Assembly (NCBI GenBank): GCA_003158505.1
Contig: PMJK01000172.1
Coordinates: forward strand, 1 to 31,262
DNA length: 31,262 nucleotides
From: Holophagaceae bacterium
GTDB taxonomy: Bacteria; Acidobacteriota; Holophagae; Holophagales; Holophagaceae
Reading direction: 5' to 3'
The translations under genes and the position numbers were made by a program. Of this stretch, positions 8,325-17,728 are shown piece after piece. The notes under the pieces are model-generated. The model made no database searches. It was given only the letters and a program-made list of their open reading frames with translations, and was not told where the DNA came from. Positions within the stretch are counted from its first letter, which is position 1; the number at the start of each line of letters is the position of its first letter.

Positions 8325-8945
8325 CTAATCGGGAAGGCGCACCAATTTCTTGCCGTCCTTCGGCATCGGGTACTGGGCCACGTTGAGCTGCATGGCGAGC
8401 AACGCATAGTAGGCATTAATCCCCGTCAAATCCACCACGCCCCGCTTGCCGAAGCGCTTCTCGGCCCGCTCGAAGGTCCGGTCCGAGACCCGCTTGTTGC
8501 GGTGCAGCTCGGTCGAAAAGTCATAGACGATTGCCTCGTCCTCGCTCATGCCCACCGGCCGACGGCCATCCGCAATCGCGGCGATCACCTCGGGCCTGAT
8601 CCCCGCCTTCAGCGCGATCGGCTGATGCACGTACCACTCGTAGTCCTGGCTCCATTCGCGGGCGGTGACCAGAATCGCCAGCTCACTCAAGGTGTTGCCG
8701 ACCGCCGAATGGTAGCGAAGGTAATCGCCCATGGCGCGGGCCTGGCTCATGACCTGGGGGCTGTGCATCAGTGGCTCGAAGGGCCCGAAGACTGGCACCA
8801 TGCGGGCAGCCACAAAGGCTTCCGCCGCCTGCTTCTGTTCGTCGGTGTATTGCGCCGGTAGGATGGTCGGGAGTCTCTCCCCGGCACGGGCAGGTGTGGC
8901 CAGGATCGAGATCAGCAGGAGACCGGGGATGAGCGTGTTCTGCAT
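8325..8945 (-). CDS. Exported carboxymuconolactone decarboxylase-like (AhpD-fold) protein without cysteines
   Basis: The ATG at 8945 is preferred over one at 8972 because GGAG sits five bases upstream and the 206-residue product then begins with a Sec signal peptide (MQNTLIPGLLLISILATPARA, cleavage after ARA). The mature part has the all-helical AhpD/CMD core: LSELAILVTAREWSQDYEWYVH (about 87-107) aligns with the usual E-x-A-I-L...E-W...H segment. AhpD peroxidases carry CxxC here, but this protein has no cysteine at all, so disulfide peroxidase chemistry is excluded. A lactone- or quinone-type substrate is possible; the activity is unknown. Its codon use looks less GC-extreme than that of neighbouring genes (my impression, not calculated). 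It stands alone between the addA-like gene and the efflux operon. Confidence 0.8.
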   Translation of the reverse strand: MQNTLIPGLLLISILATPARAGERLPTILPAQYTDEQKQAAEAFVAARMVPVFGPFEPLMHSPQVMSQARAMGDYLRYHSAVGNTLSELAILVTAREWSQDYEWYVHQPIALKAGIRPEVIAAIADGRRPVGMSEDEAIVYDFSTELHRNKRVSDRTFERAEKRFGKRGVVDLTGINAYYALLAMQLNVAQYPMPKDGKKLVRLPD

Positions 8946-9017
8946 GGGTTCTCCAAGGGGTGAGGACATCACAGTGCTACGGAATCACTGGACGCCCAAT
9001 GGGGGGCAGCTCCATGT

Positions 9018-12000
9018 TCACTCCGGCCCGGAGGACACGGACACCGGGGTCCACGCCCCGCTCCGCAGGGCCACGAGCCAGGCCTCGATGGGCTTCTCTT
9101 CTCTTGCCTTCAGTGCATCCGCGTAACGGGTAAGCTGGTCCCGATAGCCGGCCAGCTCCTCCGCTCCGAAGGCCTTGGAATGCTTGAAGTCCAGGAGGTG
9201 CAGACATTCTTCGTCCCAGACCACCAGGTCGGCGCGCCCGAGGGCTCCGCTGGCGGCGGCGCCGGCCAGGGGCAGTTCGGTCCGCCGCCGCAGCTGGCGC
9301 CAGCCCCGGGCCTCGAACTGGGCCAGGAAGCGGAGCGCGTTCTCCTGCACGTGGGGCACACCGGGCGCCGCTGCCAGGCAGGCCGCGAAGGCCTCCGGAT
9401 CCTCCCATCGGACCAGCAGATCGCGGAGGAAGGCATGGACGGCCTCGCCTTCCTGGCGGGCCTGGCTGCGCGTGTCGCCGGGCAGGTCCTCCCGGACATC
9501 CATGGGTTCCGCGCCCTCCGGCAAAGCGGCCCTGGCGGCGGGCGCCTCCACCTCAAGGTTGGCTGCCTCGGTCGGCGGCGCTGGCGGAGGAGAATCCCGG
9601 AGCAAGACGAGCTCGGGGTGGGCATCAGCGAGGTGCTGTCCCCACTGGGCCCAGGTCTTGGACTCCAGGGGATCCTTCATGTCCTTGGGCTCCTGGAGGA
9701 GCAGGCACAGGCGCTCCCGGGCCCGGGTCAGGGCCACGTAGAGCAGGTTCAGCTCGTCGCGCCGCTGCCGGGTCTCCACGAGGGGCTTGAGGTCCCGGTA
9801 GGCGCGTCCGGGGTGGTTCCCCAGCTTCCAGGCCAGCAGGAGTTCGCCGGTCCCCGGTCGCGTCCGCACCTCGCCTTTCTTGAAGGTCCTGGGGTGGGCA
9901 TGCAGCAGGGGAAGAATCACATCGTCGTATTCTAGCCCCTTGCTGCCATGAACCGTCTGGATGAGGAGATCGGCCTCGTCGGCGGAGGCAGGCAGATCGC
10001 CCCGCTCCATGCCGGACCGCTCATCCTCGAGCAGGGCATAGGCCACGGTCGGACTGGCCGGAAGGTCCATGAGCATGGCCAGGAGGGAGGCCAGGTTGCG
10101 CCGGGCCCGCAGCGGTTCCATGGTCCCGTGAATGCGCAGGGCGCTGAGCGAACTCAGCACGGCGCCCTGCCTCAGCAGCCGCCCTGCCACTTCCTGCGTC
10201 GAGGCCTGGCGCAGATCCAGGAGCCACCGGGCCGCCTCCCGGTGCGCCTCGGGCAAAGCTTCGGGATCCAACTCGCCCAGGCCGGGGAAGCCCGGACGCC
10301 CTTCCCTGGCCAGGGCGAGCCGGGTGATCTCTCCGTCGCTCAGCCCGATCACCAGCCGCAGCAAGGCCGCGCAGGGCAGCGCCCGTTCGGGATGCGCCAC
10401 GGCTTCCAGGGCCGCCATGACCAGCCGCACGCCGGGGCTGTCCCAGAACCCCGACTTGGCCACCACGTAGGGCTGGATGCCCCGGGCCTTCAGGCGCTGC
10501 AGCAGGGCAGGCAGCTTGGTGCGCTGCTTCAGCAACAGCACCCGGCGACGGTGGCCCGGCTTCGCGGGTTCCCCAAGGGTCTGGGTCCAGCCTGCTTCCC
10601 GGGAGAGCCCGGAGATCCAGTCGGCCAGGGCCGAGAGATCCGCCCTGGAGGCCGGCGCCGCGGTCCGCACGAGTCCGACCGGAAGGGCCGCGGGACCCAC
10701 GGGCTCCTGGAGGCCATCCAGGTTGCCCGTGTCCGGGGCGAGCTGGGGCCAGACCTCCTCCACATAGCGGTTGGCCAGGGCCACGACCTGGGGGGTGGAC
10801 CGGAAATTGGCTGGAAGCCGGAAGGCCTGGTCGCCAGCGGCCACCAGATGCTGGCGCAGCAGGTCGGGATCCCCCCCCCGGAAACCGTAGATGGCCTGCT
10901 TGACGTCGCCGACCCGGACGATCCGCTCGGCCCCCAGGGCCGCCAGGAAGGCATCCTGCGATCGGGAGGTGTCCTGGTACTCATCCACCAGGAGCAGCTT
11001 GGGCACGGGACCTTCCAGCCCGCCGCCCTGAAGGCTGGCGAGGGCCTTGCGGACCAGATCGCCGAAGGTGGCCATGGCCAGCCCGGTCTTCCGGATCTCG
11101 AACCGGCGCAGGGCCTCCACGAGCAGACAGCGCATCCAGGCTTCCAGGGCATCCGCCACGGGCTGGAGGGTGGCCAGGGCCTCCCGGAATTCGAGGGTGA
11201 AGTAAGACTTCGTGGCCTCCGCTCGCCAGCTCTGTCCTTCGGCCCACCGGAGCCGGGCGGCCAGATCCGCACCGGAGGCCGGCAGCCGGAGGATGGCGGA
11301 AGGTTTGAAATGCCGTCTCTGGGCGCTGGTCGGATCCTGGGCCACGGTCGGATTGGCCGCGTAGGGTGCCAACGTCTGTTCAGCCTGGGCCAGGGCCGCC
11401 ATCAGGCTGGCCCGATGGGGCGCGGGATCCTCGGGATCCAGGTGGCCCAAGGCATCCCGGTGGTTGTCGTAGCCCCGCGACAGGTCTGCCCAGTTCCGCT
11501 CGGCCCAGGCCAGCAGGATCTTCGAGGGCACGAGATCCGGATCTCCTTCGGACAACGTCAAAGCCTCGCGCACGGTCTGGCGGAGCAACCGGAGCAGGGC
11601 CGGGTGTGCAACGTCGAGGATGGTGTCGGCAGCGCCGTCCCCCCGGCTCAGGATGCGCATGGCCAGGCTGTGAATGGTGGAGACCTGGAGCAGTTCCGCC
11701 TCCCGGCGAGTGCGGCGCCAGAAAGTTCGAGCCTTGCCTGGCGATTCCGCCCAGGCGACCCCCCGCCAGTGGGCCGCCGCCTGAGCCACCTCCCCGGCGG
11801 ACTTCCCCAGCCGTTCGGCGAGGGGCAGGCCCTTCAGGAAGGCCTCGATGTCCGCGGTGTTCGCCTGCTCGAACAGGGAAAGCAGGTCTCTCCAGGTCGC
11901 ATCGTTCAGGGAGGCCAGGAGGTCCAGGGGACGGAGCAGACGTTCGCGGAGGTCCGCCGCCGCGGCTTCACTGAAGGTGGTGGCCAGGATCTCGAAGGGC

Positions 12001-12131
12001 CGGATGGCTTCGCGGCCGAGGTCGGCCGTGACCAACACCGTCAACGTGTAGGTCTTTCCGGAGCCCGCGCTGGCGCTGACCACCAGGGAGTGGGTGAGGA
12101 CGAGGGAGTCGGCCAGGTCGAGGATACGCAT
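9018..12131 (-). CDS. addA: AddA-like UvrD/Rep helicase with C-terminal RecB-family nuclease
   Basis: Helicase-nuclease subunit that unwinds and trims double-strand DNA ends for RecA-dependent repair. It has 1037 residues, shorter than Bacillus AddA (about 1230). Walker A is ASAGSGKT (20-27). The DEYQD Walker B motif is at 383-387, QAIYGFRGGDPDLL follows, and motif V/VI region VHGSKGLEYDD begins at about 727. The C-terminal PD-(D/E)xK nuclease shows H899 (EGEAVHAFL), D968 (GRADLVVW) and D981-F-K983 (LDFKHSK). The ATG follows the addB-like stop by a single base, and the GGGGAGGG ribosome site is formed by the last codons of that gene (GEGEGD), so the two are translationally coupled. It acts with the AddB-like protein in the cytoplasm. 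A plain UvrD/RecB-type exonuclease V label would also fit. Confidence 0.9.
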   Translation of the reverse strand: MRILDLADSLVLTHSLVVSASAGSGKTYTLTVLVTADLGREAIRPFEILATTFSEAAAADLRERLLRPLDLLASLNDATWRDLLSLFEQANTADIEAFLKGLPLAERLGKSAGEVAQAAAHWRGVAWAESPGKARTFWRRTRREAELLQVSTIHSLAMRILSRGDGAADTILDVAHPALLRLLRQTVREALTLSEGDPDLVPSKILLAWAERNWADLSRGYDNHRDALGHLDPEDPAPHRASLMAALAQAEQTLAPYAANPTVAQDPTSAQRRHFKPSAILRLPASGADLAARLRWAEGQSWRAEATKSYFTLEFREALATLQPVADALEAWMRCLLVEALRRFEIRKTGLAMATFGDLVRKALASLQGGGLEGPVPKLLLVDEYQDTSRSQDAFLAALGAERIVRVGDVKQAIYGFRGGDPDLLRQHLVAAGDQAFRLPANFRSTPQVVALANRYVEEVWPQLAPDTGNLDGLQEPVGPAALPVGLVRTAAPASRADLSALADWISGLSREAGWTQTLGEPAKPGHRRRVLLLKQRTKLPALLQRLKARGIQPYVVAKSGFWDSPGVRLVMAALEAVAHPERALPCAALLRLVIGLSDGEITRLALAREGRPGFPGLGELDPEALPEAHREAARWLLDLRQASTQEVAGRLLRQGAVLSSLSALRIHGTMEPLRARRNLASLLAMLMDLPASPTVAYALLEDERSGMERGDLPASADEADLLIQTVHGSKGLEYDDVILPLLHAHPRTFKKGEVRTRPGTGELLLAWKLGNHPGRAYRDLKPLVETRQRRDELNLLYVALTRARERLCLLLQEPKDMKDPLESKTWAQWGQHLADAHPELVLLRDSPPPAPPTEAANLEVEAPAARAALPEGAEPMDVREDLPGDTRSQARQEGEAVHAFLRDLLVRWEDPEAFAACLAAAPGVPHVQENALRFLAQFEARGWRQLRRRTELPLAGAAASGALGRADLVVWDEECLHLLDFKHSKAFGAEELAGYRDQLTRYADALKAREEKPIEAWLVALRSGAWTPVSVSSGPE

Positions 12132-12132
12132 G

Positions 12133-15090
12133 TCAGTCGCCCTCCCCTTCCCCGTCGACGGTCACGTCCACCGGACGGCCGCAGAGGGCGCTCAATTCGC
12201 ATCGCTCGCAGACCGCGCCCGGCGTCGGCGGGAAGTCTCCCGTTTCCAGCCGCGCGTCGAAGCGGGCGAGATTCTGGAGCAGACGCGTGCGCCAGGCCCC
12301 CTGCTCACCAGCCCCGGCGAGCGTCTTGAGGTGGTTCGTGAAGGGTTCGGGTTCCTCTTCGCGCAAGGGCACCAGGGCCGCGGTGGCGACGCTGCCGGGC
12401 ATCGCGGCCTCGGCGATCAGCATGTACAGGGGCGTCTGGAGGTGGGCTCCGAAGGGCGCGCCTTCTTCAGCGTAGTAGTCCAGGGTCGTCTTCCGCGAGG
12501 TCTTGTAGTCGGTCACGCGCAGGAACGACAGGCCCTCCAGGTGGTCCCAACGCTCGATGCGATCGACCTTGCCGGCCACGGCCAGGGCCCGGCCGTTGCC
12601 AAGCTCTAGGTCCACCGGACCCAGCTCGCCCTCCAGGGCCAGCAGCGTCCGCGTCCAGCTATCCTGCAGGGGAACGGTCTTGGGGCCTTTGCCTTTGTCC
12701 GATTCCGCCATCCGGTCCGGATAGAGGAAGGCGATCTCCCAGCGCGTGGGCCCCTCGGCCCGGGCATCCAGCAGCAGGGCGGCCGCCAGGTTGGGAAGCA
12801 GGGCCTCCAGGTCCAGAGTGGCCTGGGGCCATTGCTCCCGGGGAATGTCGTCCCCCAATTGGGCAAGCCAGGTGTCGCGGTTGGCGTTCCACAGCGCCAT
12901 GAGGTGCGGAAGCACGGCCTCGGCACCGACCTCAGGGGTCACACCCAAGGTCTCCAGGAACGCGGTAGGCCAGTCCTTGAGGCCGACGAAGGGGGTGAGG
13001 ACCGCCTCCAGGACATGGTGCGCCAGGGTTCCCACGGCCATGGAGAGCCGACCGGCGGCATCGACGCTTCGCAGCCCCCAGACGCGCTCGGCCAGGGAAC
13101 GGAAGGGACAGCTCGCCAGGCTCTCCAAGGCCGTGGGGCTGGCACAGGGCCGCCCCTTGAGCCAGGCGCTGCGCACGTCGGAAATGCGGTCGAACTGGGG
13201 CGAGGCGGCCGTCAACGACTCCGGCTCGGGTCGGGCCATGGCGGCCGTGGCGCGCGCTTCGGCCACGGAGTCGCCCTCATGTCCTTCCCAGAGCCAACGG
13301 AAGCGGCTGTGGATCCTGGAGGAAGGCCTCCAGGCGCCCGCCCCTTCCAAGGCATTCCAGAACGGGCCCTGGGCCTTCATGCGGCCCTCCTTGTCCTGGG
13401 CGGGACTGAGGGCCACGAGCCGTTCCCCCGTCATGGCCAGGACCTTGCTGAAGGCGTAGGCCTCCCGCTGGAAGGTCCGGGGGATCTGGTCGCCGTGCTC
13501 GCTCCGGGGCAACCAGAAACGCTGGAGTGCGGGCGGGAACGTGAACGCCTCCTTGGCCAGGGTCTGATCCAGGAGGGCGCGGTTGATGGCGGCCTTCCGG
13601 TTCCAGTCGAGGTCGGGGTTTTCCGCCGGGCGGCCCGGCCAGGTCCCTTCGGAAAGGTCGAGAATCAGCGTGGCCCGGGAGCCGGACCAGTCATCGTGTA
13701 GGGTGTCCGGCGTCACCAGGCGGAGCCCCTCGGCGGACCGTGGGATTTCGCTGCTGCGCGCGGCTTCGAGGAAGGCCTCCAGTGCAGTCAGCATGTCCTG
13801 GAAGGTCCATCGCTCATTGCCCCAGGCCTCCTTGAGCAGGCCGAGGGGCGAGTAGAAATCATCGGGATCCATCGGCAGGCGCAGGGTGGTGGCCAGGGAC
13901 TCCAGCCGCTCCGCCCAGTCATGCGCGGTCAGGACGGTGCCACCCAGCGCCACGAGTTCCTGCCAGATGCCCTTGACGTAGGCCTTGGCCCGGTCGGGAA
14001 GGTGCATGAAGCTGCCGTCGAAGGCCAGCGGGCCATCCTGGTCCGCCTGTGCCAGCAGGTCCGCCCAGCGCCGGAGATCGTCCCGGCGGGAGCCCCGAAG
14101 GCCCGCCGACACGGCACAGGGATCCAACCGCAGGATCCCCGTCAGGAGGGTCCAGAGGGGGCTCCAGGCCTCGCTTGCGATCAGGGGCAGGAGCCCTCCC
14201 CGGACATGCAGGGCCACGCCTTCCGCGGCCAGGATCGGGGCCAGGAAGGCGGCCACCTTCTGGGGTTCCGGGTGGATGAGGGTGATGTCCTTCGCCGGAA
14301 TGCCTTCATCCAGCCAGGAGCAGACCTGCTCCGTGGCGTGGCGGAGCAGGTCGACGGGCCCTTCCACCAGCCCCCGCTGGAAGGAATCCGTGAAGGGTTC
14401 GAGGCTGAGCGGACCTTCGAAGAGGTCCTCCAAGCGGTCGATCCAGGGTGCGGAGCCCCAGCCCGGAGGTTCTGCCAGATTCAGGTCATTGGGCAGGCGT
14501 TGACCATGCTGTTCCAGCCCATCCAGGAACCATTCCACCAAGGGTTGGGGGCTTCCGAACAGCCCCGAGCGTTCACCCCCTTTGCGGGTGGCCAAACCGA
14601 AGGTGGCGCCACCCAGTCCGGGCACACAGGCCAGCGCCCGCAGCCGCGCCGGCACCAGGTCCCGCAGTCCGACCGCGATGGGGCCATCCGCCTCTGTACG
14701 CTCGATCCAGAGCCCCCGCTCGCCCTTCAGTTCGAGGTCCACGGCCCGCCAGAGGGCCTCATCCGGCTCCAGGTACCCGGCCCGATCCACCTCCTGAAGG
14801 TACGCCTCCAGGTGGGCCACCACGCTCGCCAGGCTATGGGGTGACTTGGGATTGCCCAGGTCCAGCCCGTCCTTCCGAAGTCCCTGGAGCGTGGGCGGGA
14901 ACAATCCCTGGGCCAGCAACTCCCTGCAGGCCTGGGCCCTGGCTTGGAGTCCATCCAGGCTTGGCTTCGACCATCCCTGGGACTTCGCCTGGCGGCGCGC
15001 CACCCGGAGATGCAGCATCATGCCCAGCGCCCCCGACACCGGGGGCCGCGCATCGTCCAGCAGCACACCGTCGAAGGGATCAAAGCTCAT
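12133..15090 (-). CDS. addB: AddB-like PD-(D/E)xK nuclease with Fe-S cysteine cluster
   Basis: Partner subunit of the AddA-like helicase in recombination repair. It has 985 residues. I see no Walker A motif at the N-terminus, where Bacillus AddB has GRAGSGKT, so the helicase-like half is probably structural. The nuclease domain shows D843 (GKVDRIERW) and D861-Y-K863 (VTDYKTSRKT). The four cysteines of the AddB-type iron-sulfur staple are C661 (LESLASCPF) upstream of the nuclease core and C961-x2-C964-x5-C970 (CERCELSALC) near the C-terminus. The ATG at 15090 has AGAGG seven bases upstream. An 85-base gap separates it from the ABC exporter gene. The order addB then addA is the usual one. An assignment as a generic RecB-family nuclease is the alternative. 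Confidence 0.88.
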   Translation of the reverse strand: MSFDPFDGVLLDDARPPVSGALGMMLHLRVARRQAKSQGWSKPSLDGLQARAQACRELLAQGLFPPTLQGLRKDGLDLGNPKSPHSLASVVAHLEAYLQEVDRAGYLEPDEALWRAVDLELKGERGLWIERTEADGPIAVGLRDLVPARLRALACVPGLGGATFGLATRKGGERSGLFGSPQPLVEWFLDGLEQHGQRLPNDLNLAEPPGWGSAPWIDRLEDLFEGPLSLEPFTDSFQRGLVEGPVDLLRHATEQVCSWLDEGIPAKDITLIHPEPQKVAAFLAPILAAEGVALHVRGGLLPLIASEAWSPLWTLLTGILRLDPCAVSAGLRGSRRDDLRRWADLLAQADQDGPLAFDGSFMHLPDRAKAYVKGIWQELVALGGTVLTAHDWAERLESLATTLRLPMDPDDFYSPLGLLKEAWGNERWTFQDMLTALEAFLEAARSSEIPRSAEGLRLVTPDTLHDDWSGSRATLILDLSEGTWPGRPAENPDLDWNRKAAINRALLDQTLAKEAFTFPPALQRFWLPRSEHGDQIPRTFQREAYAFSKVLAMTGERLVALSPAQDKEGRMKAQGPFWNALEGAGAWRPSSRIHSRFRWLWEGHEGDSVAEARATAAMARPEPESLTAASPQFDRISDVRSAWLKGRPCASPTALESLASCPFRSLAERVWGLRSVDAAGRLSMAVGTLAHHVLEAVLTPFVGLKDWPTAFLETLGVTPEVGAEAVLPHLMALWNANRDTWLAQLGDDIPREQWPQATLDLEALLPNLAAALLLDARAEGPTRWEIAFLYPDRMAESDKGKGPKTVPLQDSWTRTLLALEGELGPVDLELGNGRALAVAGKVDRIERWDHLEGLSFLRVTDYKTSRKTTLDYYAEEGAPFGAHLQTPLYMLIAEAAMPGSVATAALVPLREEEPEPFTNHLKTLAGAGEQGAWRTRLLQNLARFDARLETGDFPPTPGAVCERCELSALCGRPVDVTVDGEGEGD

Positions 15091-15175
15091 TCACAGGCCT
15101 CTGGATTGGCAAGATGCCTGAATATCCTGGCAGACCCGATGCGACAGATCATGTCAAAGGCGGGAAGGCATCCCA

Positions 15176-17038
15176 CTAAACGACGGGGGCCGTGAAGTCC
15201 TCGCCGGGGTTGATGTACTGATCCATCTCCGCGCCGTGCTGGTGGTCATGGAGCTGCTTGTACCGGCCATTCAAGGCGAGCAGTTCCCGGTGCGTGCCCC
15301 GCTCCACGATCTCGCCGTGTTCGATCACGAGGATCTGATCGGCGCTTTCGATGGTGCTGAGCCGATGGGCGATGACAAAGGTGGTCCGGCCGGCCCGCAG
15401 GCGACGGAGGCCGTCCCGGATCAGGGCCTCGCTCTCGCTGTCGAGGCTGGAGGTGGCTTCGTCGAGGAGAAGGATGCGGGGATCCGCCAGGATGGCCCGC
15501 GCAATGGCCACCCGCTGGCGCTGGCCGCCGGAAAGCTTGACGCCGCGCTCGCCTACGACCGTGTCGTAGCCCAAGTCGAAACGATCCACGAACTCGTGGA
15601 CATGGGCGATGCGGCCCACGGCTTCGATCTCCTCCCGGGTGGCGCCGGGCTTGGCGAAGCCGATGTTGTCAGCCACGGTGCCGTCGAAGAGGAAGTTGTC
15701 CTGCATGACGACGCCCAGCTTGGCGCGGTATTCCCGGAGCCGCAGGGTCTCGATGTTCTTGCCGTCCACGAGGACCTGGCCCTGCTGGGGATGGTTGAAG
15801 GCCATGACGAGGGAGATGATGGTGCTCTTGCCGGAACCGCTGGAACCCACCAGGGCGACCGTACTGCCGGAGGGTACCTCGAAGGACATACACTTCAGGA
15901 CGGGTGCGCCTTCCTCGTAGGCGAAGGTGACATCCCGGAAGGCCACGGACCCCTCCACCGAGGGCAGGGGTTCGCGGCTGGCATCCTCCTGATCTTCGGT
16001 GGGCATGTCGAGGATCTCCCGGACCCGATCCAGGCCGGCAAAGGCCTCGCTGACCTGCGTTCCGATGTTGGCGATCTGCACCACGGGGGCGGCCATCAAG
16101 CCCACGAAGAAGGTGTACATGATGAGATCGCCCAGGGTCATGGCCCCGGTGAGGATGGCCCGCCCGCCGATGATCATGATGAGGACGCCCAGGGCGCCCA
16201 CGATGGCCGTGCCGAAGGCCGTGATGGCGCTGGTGCCCGTCAGGGTCCCGGCGATGTTCTTGAAGAGCCGCTCCGTGCCTTCGGCAAAGATCCGGCGCTC
16301 CCGATCTTCAGCCACGTAGATCTTGAGGATCCGGATGCCGCCCACGGATTCCGTGAGACGCCCGGTGATATCGGCGGTGATTTCGCTGCGCTTCCGGAAG
16401 AGTGGGCGCAGTTTCCGGAAGGCCAGCGCCATGGCCCCGCCGAAGGCCGACAGAAAGATGACCGTGGCCAGGGTGAGCTTCCAGTTGAGCCAGAACAACA
16501 CGGCCAGGGAGATGATCGCCGTGAGAACACCCCCCACCAGCTGGATGATCCCCGTGCCCACCAGGTTGCGGATGCCTTCCGCATCGTTCATGACGCGAGA
16601 GATGACGACGCCGCTCTTGGTGCTATCGAAATAGCGGATGGGCAGGCGCAGGATATGGTCCTGCACCCGCTGACGCATGGCCATGATGGCGCGCTGGGCC
16701 GCCACGCTGACCACCTGGGAGTTGGCGTAGCTGGTGATGGCCTGCAGCAGGGTGGCGGCCCCCGCGCCCAGCGCCAGGGGCATGAGGAGATGCCCGTTGT
16801 GCTTCCCGATGACTTCATCGATGAGGTACTTCGTGCTGGCAGGCAGCACCAGCCCCGCCAGGCGACTGATGAGCATGAGGAACAGGCCGAGGGAGAGCGA
16901 TCCCCGATGCTGCCGCAGGAGCGCCCGGGCCTCCCGCCAGGCGCGGGCCGTGTCGACTTTGGATTTGGTTTTGGGTTCGGTCATGCGGCCACCGGGGGAG
17001 GGGAAGGGAATGGAGCCCATGCGGGAGAGCTTGGCCAT
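15176..17038 (-). CDS. ABC exporter half-transporter (MsbA/lipid-A-type, fused TMD-NBD)
   Basis: ATP-driven exporter working as a homodimer or heterodimer in the inner membrane. Of 620 residues, about 40-330 form the six-helix type I exporter domain (RYFDSTKSGVVISRVMNDAEGI is the typical coupling-helix region) and the rest the ATPase: Walker A GSSGSGKST with K404, Q-loop VMQDNFLFDGT, signature LSGGQ (502-506), Walker B ILLLDEATSSLD and switch H in VIAHRLST. The start at 17038 lets the ATG follow directly on the TGA of the SGNH hydrolase gene; in-frame ATGs at 17020 and 16984 are possible. Substrate unknown: the family covers lipid A, other lipids, drugs and peptides. Overlap-level spacing with the hydrolase gene suggests coupled expression. 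Confidence 0.92.
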   Translation of the reverse strand: MAKLSRMGSIPFPSPGGRMTEPKTKSKVDTARAWREARALLRQHRGSLSLGLFLMLISRLAGLVLPASTKYLIDEVIGKHNGHLLMPLALGAGAATLLQAITSYANSQVVSVAAQRAIMAMRQRVQDHILRLPIRYFDSTKSGVVISRVMNDAEGIRNLVGTGIIQLVGGVLTAIISLAVLFWLNWKLTLATVIFLSAFGGAMALAFRKLRPLFRKRSEITADITGRLTESVGGIRILKIYVAEDRERRIFAEGTERLFKNIAGTLTGTSAITAFGTAIVGALGVLIMIIGGRAILTGAMTLGDLIMYTFFVGLMAAPVVQIANIGTQVSEAFAGLDRVREILDMPTEDQEDASREPLPSVEGSVAFRDVTFAYEEGAPVLKCMSFEVPSGSTVALVGSSGSGKSTIISLVMAFNHPQQGQVLVDGKNIETLRLREYRAKLGVVMQDNFLFDGTVADNIGFAKPGATREEIEAVGRIAHVHEFVDRFDLGYDTVVGERGVKLSGGQRQRVAIARAILADPRILLLDEATSSLDSESEALIRDGLRRLRAGRTTFVIAHRLSTIESADQILVIEHGEIVERGTHRELLALNGRYKQLHDHQHGAEMDQYINPGEDFTAPVV

Positions 17039-17728
17039 TCAGGACCTGCCGCGGAGGACAGGATCGAGGGCGGCCCAGACGTGGTCTGCGACCCGCCGGG
17101 CGCCTTCGGCATTGGGGTGAATGCCATCATGCTGGTTCAGTCTGGGGTCCATGGCGACGCCTTCGAGAAGGAAGGGAAGCAGGGGGATGCGGTATTCCTT
17201 GGCGAGGCGGGGAAAGATCCGGGCAAAGCCGTTTCGATAGTCCGTGCCATAGTTCTCAGGAAGTTGGATGCCGGCGAGCACCACCCGCGTTCCTTGCTTC
17301 TGGGCGCGGTCCAGGATCAGCCTCAAGTTCTGCTCCGTTTCCGCGACCGGCACGCCCCGAAGCCCATCGTTGGCCCCGAGGCAGAGAAACAGCACATCCA
17401 CCTTCTGCCGGAAGACCCAATCGAGCCGGGCCACACCACCGGCCGTGGTATCACCGCTGATGCCGGCGTTGACGACCTTCCAGGGCCGCCCTTCGGACGC
17501 GAGCCGCGCTTCGATGAGGGCCGGAAAGGCCTGCTCCTTCGACAAGCCCTGGCCCGCCGTGAGGCTATCCCCGAGAAAGACCAGGGTGCCCTTGGTCAAC
17601 CCCAGAGTGGGGTCAGCCGTAGCCTGGGTATTCGAAGACGGTCTCGCTTCCTGAGCCTGCCTGTTGCACGCGCCTGCCAAGGCGACCAGGAGGGACAACA
17701 CGATGGCGGAACAACGGACCTGCCTCAT
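17039..17728 (-). CDS. SGNH/GDSL hydrolase lipoprotein, TesA/arylesterase-like
   Basis: Serine ester or thioester hydrolase of the TesA type. The start at 17728 gives 229 residues with a lipoprotein signal (VALAGAC, Cys 21); an in-frame ATG at 17764 would place 12 extra basic residues in front. SGNH blocks are all visible: GDSLTAGQG with nucleophile S55, the glycine block NAGISGDTTAGG, the block III segment LGANDGLRG with the Asn, and D201-x2-H204 in HDGIHPNAEG. TesA of E. coli is periplasmic and acts on acyl-CoA and aryl esters; the natural substrate here is unknown. It diverges from an ABC ATPase/permease pair exactly as tesA does from ybbA-ybbP in E. coli. Downstream it abuts the ABC exporter gene. 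Confidence 0.9.
   Translation of the reverse strand: MRQVRCSAIVLSLLVALAGACNRQAQEARPSSNTQATADPTLGLTKGTLVFLGDSLTAGQGLSKEQAFPALIEARLASEGRPWKVVNAGISGDTTAGGVARLDWVFRQKVDVLFLCLGANDGLRGVPVAETEQNLRLILDRAQKQGTRVVLAGIQLPENYGTDYRNGFARIFPRLAKEYRIPLLPFLLEGVAMDPRLNQHDGIHPNAEGARRVADHVWAALDPVLRGRS

Noticed and set aside
9948..12329. Long plus-strand open frame opposite the addA-like gene
   Set aside because: Glycine/proline/glutamine-rich with no motif; the minus-strand frame carries all helicase motifs.
12133..17038. A phage-defence island made of helicase, nuclease and transporter genes
   Set aside because: The helicase and nuclease match housekeeping AddAB with its Fe-S cysteines, and no toxin, sensor, integrase or other defence gene is present.
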